From Mrakia gelida (Eukaryota > Basidiomycota > Tremellomycetes > Cystofilobasidiales > Mrakiaceae), in assembly GCA_024345305.1 (NCBI GenBank), contig BRON01000003.1:682001-746000 (forward strand): 64,000 bases of DNA, written 5' to 3'. The number at the start of each line of letters is the position of its first letter. Position 1 is the stretch's first letter. The position numbers and the translations under genes were made by a program. The notes beneath the pieces were generated by a model. The model was given only the letters and a program-made list of their open reading frames with translations, was not told the origin of the DNA and did no database searches. Shown piece by piece: positions 1 to 10,925 of the stretch.

Positions 1-1381
1 TGGAGGAGGCGACGATTTGGGACTGTTGTTCGACCCTGTGTTCGAGGAGAGGTGCTCGCCTAGTACCTGGGTGGGACCGATAAGGGATGTCGATGCTCCG
101 TGTTTGATCCCTGAGCTGCATGTGAGTCTTCGTTCCTTCGCTTTCGATTTGACGAGTCCCGCGCACGCTCGTCTCGTCGCGTCTCGTTCTTTTCTCGTCT
201 GACTCCTCGATGTTCAACGTTCTCGCAGCCAATCCACCTCGTCCTCATCTCTCACGACCACTACGACCACCTCTCCCTCGCAACCGTCACTGAACTCTGG
301 CTTCACAACCTCTCAACCATCCACTTCGTCGTTCCTCTCGGTCTCAAAGCTTGGTTCCTCTCTCTCGCCATCTCACCTCCCATCCCCTCGGAACGAATCA
401 CCGAATGCGACTGGTGGGACGAGATCCTCGTCGAGGTTCCCTCAACGGAAGGATCGCATCTTGCTCCGACGCGCCTGAGAGTCGCTTGCACGCCTAGCCA
501 GCACTCTTCTGGGCGAGGGCCTGGAAGTCAAGGGACGACGCTGTGGTGCTCGTGGGTTGTTGGGTTGGAGCATGAGAGGGACGAGAAGGAGCTTGAGGTG
601 GAGGAGAAGAAGGACGTGCTGGATCCTGCGAAGGAGGTGTGGGACAAGATGAGGTTCAAGACGTACTTCGCTGGGTGAGTGGACGCGTCGCGTCGAATCG
701 TTACTTCTCTCTCGTTTTGCCATCTTCGAGGAGCTCGAGAGCTGATGTCTTTGCCCTTCGCTCTGTACAGTGATACTGGGTACCGTCTCTACGGAGCCGA
801 CTCCTCGGACGCGTCGTCTGCCTGCCCAGCGTTCAAAGGTTCGTCGTCTTCTCGTCTCGTCTCGTCCTCGCCTTCCTTCTCTTTCGAGCTGACTCTCCCC
901 TCCTGTTTCCCCTCCACCAGAAATTGCCTCCCTCTTCTCTCCCTTTTCCCTCCTCCTCATGCCCATCTCCCCCGGTTCCTCCCTCCCTTACCTAACCTCC
1001 TTCCTCCCCTACCCTCTCTCCTCCCTCCCCGTCCCCTCCCCCAACCTCGGCATCCTCACCTCCCACGGCCACCTCACCCCCTCCGACGCCGTCGAACTCT
1101 TCGAAGTCCTCGGCGGAGGACGAGCAGTGGGCATCCACTGGGGGACCTGGGGAGGGGAGCATCTCGCGAAGAGGACGAGGAGGTGGTTGTGGAAGGAGAT
1201 GAGGAAACGAGGGGTTGCGAAGAAGTGGGAGCAAGGGATGGGAGAGAAGGGTGCGTTTGAGCTGTGGAGGGTTGGGGAGTTGGTGGTGCTTGAGGAGGAA
1301 GAGGGTGGGGAGGGAGGGGTGAGGGAGGAGGGTGGGAGTGGGGAGGAGGCGAAGAGGGTGCAGGGGGTGGAGGACGCTTGA
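1..1381 (+). CDS. FMP30: NAPE-PLD-like metallo-beta-lactamase hydrolase (Fmp30 type), 5' partial
   Basis: The N-terminus lies off the left edge. I join exons 1-121, 229-674, 771-838 and 921-1381 (stop TGA). The spliced product starts mid-protein with LFDPVFEERCSP, then has the zinc motif SHDHYDHL (metallo-beta-lactamase HxHxDH), the PSQHSSGRG loop, FAGDTGYR, FKEI and IHWGTWGGEH. This order is that of N-acylphosphatidylethanolamine phospholipase D. In yeast the family member Fmp30 is a mitochondrial protein linked to N-acylethanolamine and cardiolipin homeostasis. The metal ligands are intact, so it is probably active. The Glu/Gly-rich tail after about 1290 is not conserved in the family as I know it. 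It converges on the next gene with 268 bp between. The family call is firm; Fmp30 orthology is by analogy. Confidence 0.85.
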
Positions 1382-1649
1382 TCTCTGGAAGGATAGTAGT
1401 GGGATGGTTCTTATAGAGGGCTATTTGTTGGCTGATGGATGGTTATATCCTTTCTTTCGTGACGATCTGCCTTGGGAGAGAAAGGAGCAGTGAGGCTTCG
1501 TCGCGTCGACTCGACCAGATCAGCGACCGCTGTTCCTTCCTTCCTTCTTCTCCAACTCATCTGTGCTTGAGCGAAGCTCGCTCAGCCTCTTTCGAAGGTC
1601 CTAAACACAAAAAGTGGACTCGACATGCATCAGCAGAGTAGGTATCAGA

Positions 1650-2994
1650 CTAAGCAATCGACGTGTTCTTGACCTTCATCGTCTGAACAACCAAAAGAGA
1701 CGACCTGAAATCCATCCTCCCTTCTCCTCCAGCATCCTTCAACCTCAGCGCTCTTCCCAGTCTCTCGAACCTCCCCTCCTCTTCCTCCGACGGTCGAGCA
1801 AGATCGGGGACTCGAAGGACGGCGTGATCTCGAAACTTCTCCCTCGCTCCGGACGCGAAGTCGAAACGGGAATGAGAGACGAGGTCCAGGTTCGATCGAG
1901 TTCCGTCACTGATAGCCTGCTCGTCTTCATACGACTCGTCTTCTGCGTCCTCCTCGACGTTCTTGATCTCCACTTGGTCGCGTCGGTTGATGGGAGGGAG
2001 TCCGAGGGCGGCGGGGAGGCACCGGGGAGCGTTGTCGGTGTCGTAGTAGTCTTTCTGGTTTCCAGAGTAGCTAGGGACGATGTCGGGGTAGGCGAGGATG
2101 GAGAGGTCGAAGCTGTTGATGAGGGAAGTGATCTGCCAGAAATGAGGGAGCGAAGAAGTCAGCGACTCGTTCGTTCGTTCGTGCGTCGCCCCTGTTCTAC
2201 TGGACGTACTCACTTCGTTCTTCGTCTCAGCGAATGTCTTCTCCAGCTCCTTGGCTCGTTTGAAGGGCACCTGGTCGCACCCGCTTGGGGAAAGCCCATC
2301 GCGGCGGCAGCTGATGGAATTCCCTTCGTCGTCGTCCTCCCAGCTGTTCACCTTGACACAACACTGACCTCTCTCCAGATCGATCAAGCATACTCCTCCC
2401 TGCCCTCTCTTGAAAGGAAATTCTCTCATCTTCTTCCTGTAATCCTCGAATCCTTCTCCGAACGAGTCGTCGTCGTCCGAGCCCTCCTCAGGGAAGTCAA
2501 ACTGCTCACACCCTCCCGCATGTGAACAAAGCCCGAGCTTGTCGAGGACTGCGAGCTTCGCTTCCTCGAGGAGGGATGCGAACACGAGCTTGAAGATCTC
2601 GTGGGAGAGTTCGTGAGGGATATCGAGGATGGGGAGTCGAGGGGAGGGAGAGGAGGAGCCTTTGAGGAAGAGCTTGCCTCGTTGGAGTCGAAGGCGAGCG
2701 AGAGCGAGGAAGCGGAGGAGAGGACGGTAGGAGGAGTAGGCTTTGCAGGCTGGCGAAGCAAAACGAAAAGAAGACGAAGTTTAATGAGATATCACTCGAA
2801 GCTGCAGAGGGAGGACGTACCGAAGAAGAAGGAGAGAGCATCGACTGAGGAGGGAGAAGGAAGGAGCGAGGTGAGCTTCGTCGACTCTCCCTCTTCCCCA
2901 GCTCCAAGAGAGAGGATTAGTACTCACTTTCAACTCCGTACACAATCTGAACGGACGCGGTAGCGTGTTGAATCAGGTCACAGTAGCCGCTCAT
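1650..2994 (-). CDS. Orphan protein, paralogue A of a two-gene family
   Basis: I recognise no known family. Exons are 2928-2994, 2821-2844, 2214-2749 and 1650-2132; the start is the ATG at 2994-2992. The model is supported by the homologous gene at 9183-10441: same start region, same 24-nt second exon, same splice phases. Shared blocks are ACKAY, ELSHEIFKLVF, LGLCSH, GGVCL, LAYP.IVP, a conserved RDH and a C-terminal RPSE stretch. A middle segment is Cys-rich and the region before the last block is acidic. ELSHEIFKLVF with preceding leucines faintly resembles an F-box helix, but I would not assign it. It is cytosolic or nuclear by default, with no signal peptide or membrane segment visible. 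Confidence 0.75.
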
Positions 2995-3399
2995 GGTTGA
3001 GATCGTTGAATGAACAGAGAAAGGAAGGAAAAGGGAGACGAGAAGGAGATGCCGTCGAAAGGGAGTTCGACGTTCGACCCTCCCTCCGTCTCCTTCTCTT
3101 GGCTTTGGTCGAGAGCGCTTCGAGGAAAAAGATTAGTCGTGTCACTTGTCGAACGAGCGTGGCCAGGGATGGATCTTGTCACTAGCCCGCGACCCCCCTC
3201 CTTCTCCGAAACCACCTGCAATCGTCAATCCTTCTCAACCCTTGAGGTTCGAGGAAAGGTGATTCGGAAAACGAGCTGCAAACCGCTGGAAGTTCGTCAT
3301 GTCATGATATCGAAAATTCAAAGCAAAGGCACCGAGCACCACGCGCTGAGACCCCAAAAAGTGTAGAGACCGAGCCATCCTCGAACAGCGTCGAACAAA
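2995..3399. other. Intergenic spacer upstream of orphan gene A
   Basis: About 400 bp between the start of the orphan gene and the stop of GTR1, both on the minus strand. It should hold the orphan gene's promoter and GTR1's 3' end. I see no conserved ORF, RNA gene or clear TATA box. Confidence 0.5.
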
Positions 3400-5553
3400 T
3401 CAGCCCTCCAACGCGAGGGCCTCCGTCGCACCCTCCAACCCTAGCGCTCCTCCCTCTGCTTTGGGAGGAGGTGCTTCCCAGAGGTAGATGATCGCTGGGT
3501 CCACGGCGCAGATCCTGTTTCGGACGAGGAAGAGCAGCGAAGTCAGCGAGGACGAGAGAGAAAAAGAAGAAGACGAGACGCGTTCGAAAGCGACTCACGG
3601 GCATCGGATCTTGACCGTTCCAGTGGAGAGTTCCTCGAAGTGAGGTTTGGCGATTCGGATGTAGGAGAGGAGGAAGGAGGCGTCTGTCGAGCAAGCAAAC
3701 CAAAGCAGCGAGGGAGAGTTAGAATAGAGAGGACGAAGAGCGGCACGAGATGGGGGCGAGACTCACCTGCTCTCAGATCGTTCGAAATGACGAGACAGTA
3801 GGTGTTGGACGTGAAGGCTTCGATAGCTATCGAGCAGTTGGGAAGGTCGACCTGCCAGTTGATGATGGATCCGTAGTAGACTGTTGAGTCGTCGCCGCTG
3901 CAAACACGAACGAACGAAACGTGGGGTCAGAGTGGGTTCGAACGCGTCTCGAGAGCGAAGAGGAGAAGGAGTGAACAGAGAACGGGATCTGGGTTTGACT
4001 CACTTCTGCAAAAAGATCCTAAAACTCTTGATCATCTCACTGATCTTCTCGAACCTCTTCGAATCCCCAACGTCCACCTCCGTCTCCTCCCACCCCGTCG
4101 CTGGTGCCTCTCCAGCGTGATCCTCTCCCCACTCCATTCCTCCGCTGTCCCCGTCGGCGGTAACGAGAGCCTTGGGTTTCGGTCGTCGAAGCTTGCCTCC
4201 TCCTGGAGCTTGGACTCGAGCGGGTAAAGGGCGGGAGCGAGCTACGACGAGGAAGGTTTGACGTTCGAAGAGGACTGCTTCGGTTGCGGAGGAGAGGTCT
4301 CTCAAGCGAGTGAGGTGGGAAGTGAGGAGGGAGGAGTTGGGGATGAGGGTTCGGATGATGGTTGACCAGGCCTGGGTGGCACACAGACGAAACGAAGAGG
4401 GTAGACGAAAAGTCAGCGAAACGACCGGCGTCGAGAGACGCGAAGCTCCTTCTTTCTCCCTTCTACCCCCCCCTCCCTCCCTCCGATCAAAGACACAAGG
4501 AAAGGTTTGTTTGGAGAGACTCACCTTGTACAAACTCTCATCCCAGATACTCGTTCCAAAAGCCTTACACCTCCCCCCAACCCTCTCCCTCGCCCTCCTC
4601 AACAGATCCTCGCTCTTCTCCTTCTCAATCCTCGCTCGATCCTCCTTCTCCTCCAAATCCATCTTGTGCACCAGCACGTACACTCCTGGTTTCTTCCCAG
4701 CCGACGGAGCTCCTCCTCCGGGGGTCGAGCCCTCGTCGTCATCGTCAACGGAGAATTCTCGAAGGCCATCGAGGACGGACTCGAAGTAGGCGACGTCCTT
4801 GTCCCATTCTGTGGATTTGGTGTCGAAGACGTAGATGAGTAAGGCGACGTTCTTGAAGATGTTGGAACGTTGGGTGGCGAGGTAGTTGTCCATGTAGGAT
4901 TGTTGTCCTCCACAGTCCTGGGAAACGACAGCGAAGGGAGGGAGGGTGAGTGGGAGAAAGGGAGGACGCGGAGGAGGAGGTCGAGCGGAAGGAGCCGCAG
5001 AGAAGAATAAACGACTGACCCAGATGTTGAGACTGAGACTTCCGAGGAGTCGAACGTTGGAGGATTCGACGTCGAGAGTGGCACCTAGGCGCTGGGTGTC
5101 CGAGGGAGAGTAGTTGGCGGAGCTGGGAGGGAGAGAGAGAACAAGGGAGGGACGGAGTGTCAGCTCGAGCGAAGGAGAAGGTCGAAGCTCGCGAGCTCGC
5201 TCGCTGGAGGGAGAGTTGGTACGGGACGTACAAGATGACCTGCCGCATCGACGTCTTCCCACTACCTGTATAACGACGAAGCAAAGAGGGAGGAGTCAGC
5301 TCAACGAGAAAGTTGGTGAGCTCGTCTTGGTCGAACGGACTGACCCGATCTTCCCATCAAGAGTACTTTCTGTCGATGGAAATCCAAACGAGAGTCAGTC
5401 CAGCTCCCATGATAACTAGATCGCGGCTTCGTATCCTTCTTCCTGCTGAGTGACATCCTCGTCCTCGAGCGAGAGACGGCCGGGCGGAGGAAGGGAGGAG
5501 AGGGAAGATGGCGAGAGGAGGGAACGAACCTGTCTCTTCTGCTTGGGAGCCAT
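3400..5553 (-). CDS. GTR1: Rag-family small GTPase Gtr1 (TORC1 activation)
   Basis: Gtr1 (RagA/B orthologue) pairs with Gtr2 on the vacuole and signals amino-acid sufficiency to TORC1. The start is ATG 5553-5551, and exon 1 (MAPKQKRQ, 5530-5553) is only 24 nt. Joined exons give the P-loop MGRSGSGKTS (split by an intron), the switch region NYSPSDTQRLGAT, the Rag-specific DVESSNVR block, the G3 motif DCGGQ, NVALLIYVFD and the G4 motif VHKMD, then the C-terminal roadblock-like region with SSATEAVLFERQTFLV, DLPNCSIAIEAF and SNTYCLVIS. The last exon reads ICAVDPAIIYLWEAP and ends near 3400. By my count it is about 430 aa, longer than the usual 310 or so, because of a Gly/Asp insertion before the HKMD block and a linker near 4130-4220. 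It is divergent from RRP46. Confidence 0.9.
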
Positions 5554-5985
5554 CTTGGTTGAATATGCCGATGAGAGAGAGGGAAGGTTTACGGTTTGGC
5601 CGAGGGAAGGAAGGAAGGATTTAGGAGGGGAGGCGGAGTTGATGGAGCAATCTACAGCGAGCGAGGGAAGGAAGGGCAGAGGGGGTCAGCTCGGAAAACA
5701 GCTTCGTTCTCTCTCCTCCTGAGCTTGATTTTGTTCCCAGCAGCATGACGAGGTAGAGAGGACTCACAGAAACTGAGAACCGAAAGAACTAGAGCTTGGG
5801 CGTGAAGGATGCTCGTGGTTGGGACTCAACAAGATCGCCCCCGGCGGCGAGCTCAACTTTGAAATCGAGCCCTAATCGAATCCGTCCGCCTTACAAAACC
5901 CAGAAGGGTTTCGAGGCTGAAATCTCAAGCTGACCTCGCCTCCCTCCCTGCCTCCAAACGACGACCCTCCTCCCTTCCTCTCAGC
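5554..5985. promoter_or_regulatory. Divergent GTR1/RRP46 intergenic region
   Basis: 432 bp separate the two start codons on opposite strands, so both promoters must lie here or in the leaders. The sequence is mixed purine-rich blocks with no recognisable TATA box or other gene. Confidence 0.45.
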
Positions 5986-7247
5986 ATGGACACCTCCGAA
6001 ACCACCCTGACTCGAGCCGATGGCCGCTCCCCAGTCGATCAACGAGATTTCTCTGTCCGGTTCGGCACTCTGGCACGAGCTGATGGATCAGCGAGGGTTT
6101 CCATGGGTCAGTCCAGTCGTTCCTCCTTCACCCTCCCAGCTAGCCAGTCAGCTTTTCTCGGGCTTATTTCTCGCTCAAGAGCATATCTATATCTCTTTAG
6201 AGCTCTAGCCCCAGGATTTGCCTCCGAGAGCTGCCTTCGTCGCCCATCTAAGCTCACACAAAAGCTGACCTCTCTCGTTCGTCCTTCCCTGCAGGTCCCA
6301 ACACTCTCGTCGCCTCCTTCTCCGGCCCCATAGAAGTTCGAATCCGAGACGAACGTCTAGATCGAGCAACCCTCGAAGTCTCTCATCGACCCTTGGATGG
6401 AATGGCAGGTAAGTCTCTCTCTCTCCTTCCCTCTACACCCTCCTCCTTCTCGCGAGCTCTCTCAAATCTTGGAAAGCTCAAGCTCACGCTCTTCCCCTCC
6501 TCCCCTCCCTTCGTTCTTCCATCTAGGCATCCCCTCCAAATCGCTCTCCACCTCTCTCATCACCTCCCTCTCCCCCTTGCTCCAACTTCACTCCCACCCC
6601 CGTTCCCTCCTCCTTCTAACCCTTCAATCCCTCTCAGCCCCCCCGCTCCCTACTCTCCCAACCCTCTCCTCCCCTCCACCGACGCTCGTCCTCCCTCCCC
6701 TCCCCCTCTCAACCAAGGCCCTCGCGCTCACGGCAGCCAGCTTAGCAGCTATGGACGCGTCGAGCGTGGGGATGCTTGGCTTGGGGATTGGAGCGTGTGT
6801 GGTTGTGAGCGAGGAGGGGAGGTGGGTCGTCGACCCGGATTGGGAGGAGGAGAGGACGGCGAGAGCTAGGTTTGGGGTGGGGTGGGGGTTCGGAGCTGGA
6901 CGGGGAGTGAAGAGTAGTGAAGACGGGGGAGAGGGAGGGAGGAAGGGGGAGGAGGTGGTTTGGTTCGAGGCCGAGGGGGAGTTTGGGGAGGAGGAGGTGA
7001 GTTTCGACGCGTCTTCCTTCCTTTCTTTCTTTCTTTCGTTCGGCGGGAGGCTGACTTCGTCTGTGGCCGTCTACTTGGTTTGTTTGAACAGATCGCCAAA
7101 GCTTTGGAGTTGTCCCTGGTAGCAGCTCGTCAAATCCTCGCTTTCGTTCGATCCAAAGTCGAGATCGCGTTCCTGGAGTCGGCTGCTGCTTCGTCGTCGG
7201 TGGTGGAGGTGGAAGGGGAGGGTGGAGGAGAGGCTATGGAGATATGA
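5986..7247 (+). CDS. RRP46: Exosome complex RNase PH-like subunit Rrp46
   Basis: Rrp46 is one of six RNase PH-fold subunits of the RNA exosome ring in nucleus and cytoplasm; in eukaryotes the ring is structural, not catalytic. Exons are 5986-6106, 6295-6408, 6527-6996 and 7092-7247. The spliced N-terminus shows the family signature: ADGRSP, QRDFSVRFGTLARADGSA, then SFSGPIEVRIRDER, DRATLEVSHRP and later LAAMDASSVGM. Joining exon 1 to exon 2 works only in the frame starting at 5986. A low-complexity Leu/Pro stretch (about 6590-6710) and a Gly/Glu-rich insertion (about 6890-6960) look like lineage-specific expansions. The last exon (IAKALELSLVAARQI) is the usual C-terminal helix. It shares the upstream region with GTR1. 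Confidence 0.88.
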
Positions 7248-7351
7248 TGAGCTTCGCGGGTCCCATTTTTTTCTCGCACATCTTTTCTCAAGAGCTCTTC
7301 GCCGGAGCTGTGACGCAAGAAGAGACGCGTCGACTTCGTCGTCAACGCACA

Positions 7352-9035
7352 TCAATTATCCCTCTCCCTCTCCTCCCTCCCCTTCCTCATCTCCTCCCAA
7401 CTCACGATCCTCCCCCACTTACTCCCCTCCCCAACACCCCTCAACCCCCCTCTCATCCCCATCCGACTCAAGCTCTGCAGTCCCTTCCTCGTTTCCTCCT
7501 CCTCCAACCACGTTTCCATAGCCTTCTCCACCAACGACTTGAGCTGCATCCCCACCTCGAACGCTCTCACCCCTCCTTCGTCGGTGAGACTTGAGGTCGA
7601 GGCGGGCTTGAGGAAGAGGTGTTGAGGGTGAGGCGTGTTGGCGCGGGGTTCGGACGAGGAGGGTTTGCGGTAGAGTGGTTTGGGGGAGTTGAAGATGCTG
7701 TTTCATTCGACCAACCGACCGACCACGCGAAGGAGGCGAAAGAGGGTCAAGGACGCGAAGCGAGAGGACTCCGTAAGAGAGCCAAAAACGCGAACTCACT
7801 CTAGATCGGAGGACATCGAACTGGGGAGGAGGACGGGACATTTCCGGATCTGTGAGCGACGCGACAGTCAGTCGAGGCTTCAAAGGAGGGGATCAAGAAA
7901 GAGAGACACGAAAGAGCGCAGCGACGCCGACTGACCTTCTCCCTACTATCCTCGATCATCACCAAGATCTCATCCCCATCGACCTTGTACCTCGCCACCC
8001 AGAAAGGTAGATAAAGCGGAACGCAATCGAATCGATCCATGTCGATGTCTCCCACTTTGCCTTTCCGTTTCCCCATGTCGACCATGTGGATCCGATGGCT
8101 CGTCGTCTTCGTGGTGCTGGTCTCTTTTTTGGAGGAGGACGAGGAGGAGGGGGAGGTGGTGAGGTCCAGGGACTCGGCGTTCATTCGGAGGAGGTCGAGG
8201 AGAGGGAGAGGGGAGACGTCAAAGGGGATGGCTTCGACGGGGAAGGTGTCGTGGATGAGATCGGTGGAGGGGTTGAAGATCTTGAGTGTTGAGGGGAGCT
8301 CGGAGAGTAAAGGGGTGCAGGTGACGTGGTAGAGGAAGGGGATGGCGTTGCCTGGGAATGAGAAAAAGGCGGACGAAAGTTAGGATGAGAACGACGCGTC
8401 GACGTCGAGGATGAGAGAAAAGAGAGAAAGAGCGACGCACCAGGAAAGAAGAACTTCTCTGTCTCTATCGGAACCACGTTCAGCTCCAACTCATCTTCAC
8501 TCTCTGTCTCCACCCCGATCGTGATCTTCGCGTCTACGGCCCACCCTGGAAGATAGACGGCGTCCAACCGAACGAGCTCGAGCTCCTTGACGTGTGTCGT
8601 GTTCGTCCGTGAGGCCCAGGCGTCTTTGACGGCCTGCCAGCTTCCTGAAGGTGCGAAGTAAGCTTGGTTGAATATGAACTCTTTGGCTGCTTCCACGCGA
8701 GAATGAATGAAGGGGAGGACGTGGATCTGAGAGGGAGAGGGGAAGAAGGAGATGGGCGGGGCTGCGGGTGTGCTGGCGTAGGGGGAAGAAGGAGCAGTTC
8801 GAGGTGGGAAAGAGTTGGAGGGAGTGGTAGAGAAGAGGCGAGAGGAGGGATGGTGGGATGGAGATGGAGGGGGAAGAAGAGTTGGAGGGGGAGATGGACG
8901 AAGGGAGGAGGAGGAGATGGTGGGGAAGGAAGGGGACCTCAGAGTGGTTGAGAGTTGGCGACGAGATGGAGGTTGCAGGAGGGGTGAAGATTTGCTGAGC
9001 ATCCAAAGATGGCTAGATTGAAGACTGGCGAGCAT
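7352..9035 (-). CDS. Putative mitochondrial protein of unknown family
   Basis: I do not recognise the family. Four or more exons join from ATG 9035. The N-terminus has about 80 residues rich in Ser, Pro and Arg with no acidic residues, as in a mitochondrial presequence. Next comes a conserved-looking core: ISFFPSPSQIHVLPFIHSRV, FIFNQAYFAPSGSW, LVRLDAVYLPGWAVDAKITI, then after an intron NAIPFLYHVTC and DTFPVEAIPFDV. A Ser/Lys linker is followed by CVPLYLPFWVARYKVDGDE and a charged helical tail ending EERERDN. The paired phrases YLPGWAVDAK and YLPFWVARYK suggest an internal repeat of a beta-rich module. It is divergent from the orphan paralogue at 9183 with about 147 bp between, so they may share a promoter. 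Confidence 0.7.
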
Positions 9036-9182
9036 TCTCCTTCGAGAGAATAGGCTTCTTTTGGAGCTGACGGTTGGAGGCGAGAAGAAAGAAGGAAGGA
9101 AGGCTCGAGCTCAACAAGCTTTCGGACCGAGTTCACCTTCCTCTCCTTCGACGCCCATCTGCCCTCGAACTCAAGCTTCCAT

Positions 9183-10441
9183 ATGTCGCTGTCTATGATC
9201 CAGCACGTTGTCTCGACCGTCGACGTCTCGTATGGTCTCCAGAGTGAGTCCTTTTCTTCTCGTCGATAGATTGAAACCAAGCTCGACGAGCTCACACGCT
9301 CCTCCTTCCCTCCTTCACTCCAGTCGATGGCCTCTCCTTCTTCTACGGTAGGCTTACCTTTCGTGCTACTCCTTCTCGGCCTTGTTGCTGAATTATCTTT
9401 CCTCCGCCTTTTCCCAGCCTGCAAAGCCTACTACTCGTTCAAGCCTCTCCTCGAGTTCCTCGCTCTCGTTCGCCTCCGACTCCAAACCGGTCAACTCTTC
9501 CTCAACGGCTCGTCCTCCCCCTTGACTCGACTTCACATCCTCAACCTAACCAACGAGCTCTCCCACGAGATCTTCAAACTCGTCTTCGAGTCCCTCCTGG
9601 AAGACGAGAAGCTCAAGGTCCTCGACCGACTGGGACTCTGCTCACACGTTGGAATTTGCGAGCTCGGTTCCTTCCACGAGAGGTTCCCTTGTCAACCAGA
9701 ATACGTCGGCTACCGGGTCCAGGCATGCGCGTGTATGAGTTGCATCGTCTGGAGGAGAGAGATGAGGGATGAGTCGTTCAAGGAAGGGGAAGGGGGAGTC
9801 TGCCTCGTCGATTGTGGGAGCGGGGAGGAGTGTTGCTCGGATCAAGCCGGATATCATCCCTCCAAGATGTATGGTGGGAACGAAGTCAAGTCGTGTTGCC
9901 GATTCCTTGCCGGGTGTAGAGCGGCCGAGATGTTGAAGATTTTCTCCGAGGGAGAGGGAGAGGTGAGCTTCTTCCTTCTCGCCGTGAAACGCGACCTCGT
10001 CGAGCTCATCACTTTCTTCGCGTCTCCTCCCCCTCAGATCTTCGCCGTCATCACCGATTTCAACCTCTCAGTCCTCGCTTATCCGACCATCGTACCTCCC
10101 TTCTGCACCGACCACGACGATCACTTCATCGGCCTCGATATCCCCATCGTTCCCTACCTTCACGCGGGCATCGCTCTTCCTCACGTCGGTACCCAACACG
10201 AACAAGACGTCGCCGTGCCTAGTAGAGCCAGCTGTGGCTGTGGAAGAACGAAACTGCGAGATCATTCGCTCATCCAGGTTGCCGAGGTTGGACGACCGTC
10301 GGAGGACGAGCTCGAGAGGTTCCAGTCTCTCGCGAAGGGATTGAGGTTGGTTGGAGCAGGGGAGGACGCGAAGAAGGATTTCGAGCCGTCGCCGTTGGTG
10401 CTTCAGAGTCTTCAGGTCACCAACTTGGAGGAAGTGTTCTA
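9183..10441 (+). CDS. Orphan protein, paralogue B of a two-gene family
   Basis: Homologous along its length to the minus-strand gene at 1650-2994, with which it is arranged head to head across about 6.2 kb. Exons are 9183-9243, 9324-9347, 9418-9962 and 10038-10441. The start ATG gives MSLSMIQHVVSTVDVSYGLQ, matching the spacing of the other copy's N-terminus. The two share ACKAY, LRLQ.G.LFL.GSSSP, ELSHEIFKLVF, DRLGLCSH, GGVCL, LSVLAYP.IVP and RPSEDELERF. This copy has more cysteines in the middle (CACMSC, CC pairs at about 9830 and 9890), perhaps a metal-binding or disulfide-rich patch. No membrane segment or signal peptide is obvious. Function is unknown. Confidence 0.78.
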
Positions 10442-10925
10442 GGTAGTTTGCGTCGATGCCATGAAGCTGATCGTTCGTTCATCGCGTCGCCGCGTTCTCG
10501 TTCCTCCGTCGCCGCTATTTCTGCTGCAGTATCACGATAGAGCATGTGCATGGAGGGCTTAGGAGAAGAAGCCGGTGGCAGATTTGGCAAGGCAGCTGCA
10601 GTCGCTCAGAGAAGAGGGAGTCGCGGGCTGAAGCGACGCGTTCGTGTACTCAACCCTTCTCTCGACGTCCTGTCCCTTTTTCGTCTCTCTCTGGGGCAGA
10701 TCCTTGATTCACATCTCACTGGTTCTTGACAGCAAACCTCGTCCTCGGCAAATCTTTCGAAAGACGAAAACTCACACTTGACTTGGGACTGCGTCGAAAT
10801 GGGAAATCGGTGAGCTCGACCTCCCCATCCCTCCCTTCGCGCCTCAACCGGCGACCTTCCCCCTCCAAGGACCTCCTCCCTCTTGTCGTCCTAGGAGAGC
10901 GAACCACCTCTCTCACCTCCTCAAG
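10442..10925. other. Upstream region of CCH1
   Basis: 484 bp between the orphan gene and the CCH1 start. It contains one copy of the CGACGCGT motif near 10633 and pyrimidine-rich leader sequence just before the ATG. No other gene is supported. Confidence 0.45.

Noticed and set aside
1614..2525. 303-codon open frame on the plus strand
   Set aside because: Antisense to the orphan gene A, whose structure is confirmed by its paralogue; long antisense frames are common in this GC-rich sequence.
6020..6208. Alternative RRP46 start at ATG 6020
   Set aside because: Its frame meets a stop soon after the first splice junction; the frame from 5986 gives the ADGRSP...RADGSA signature and joins in phase.
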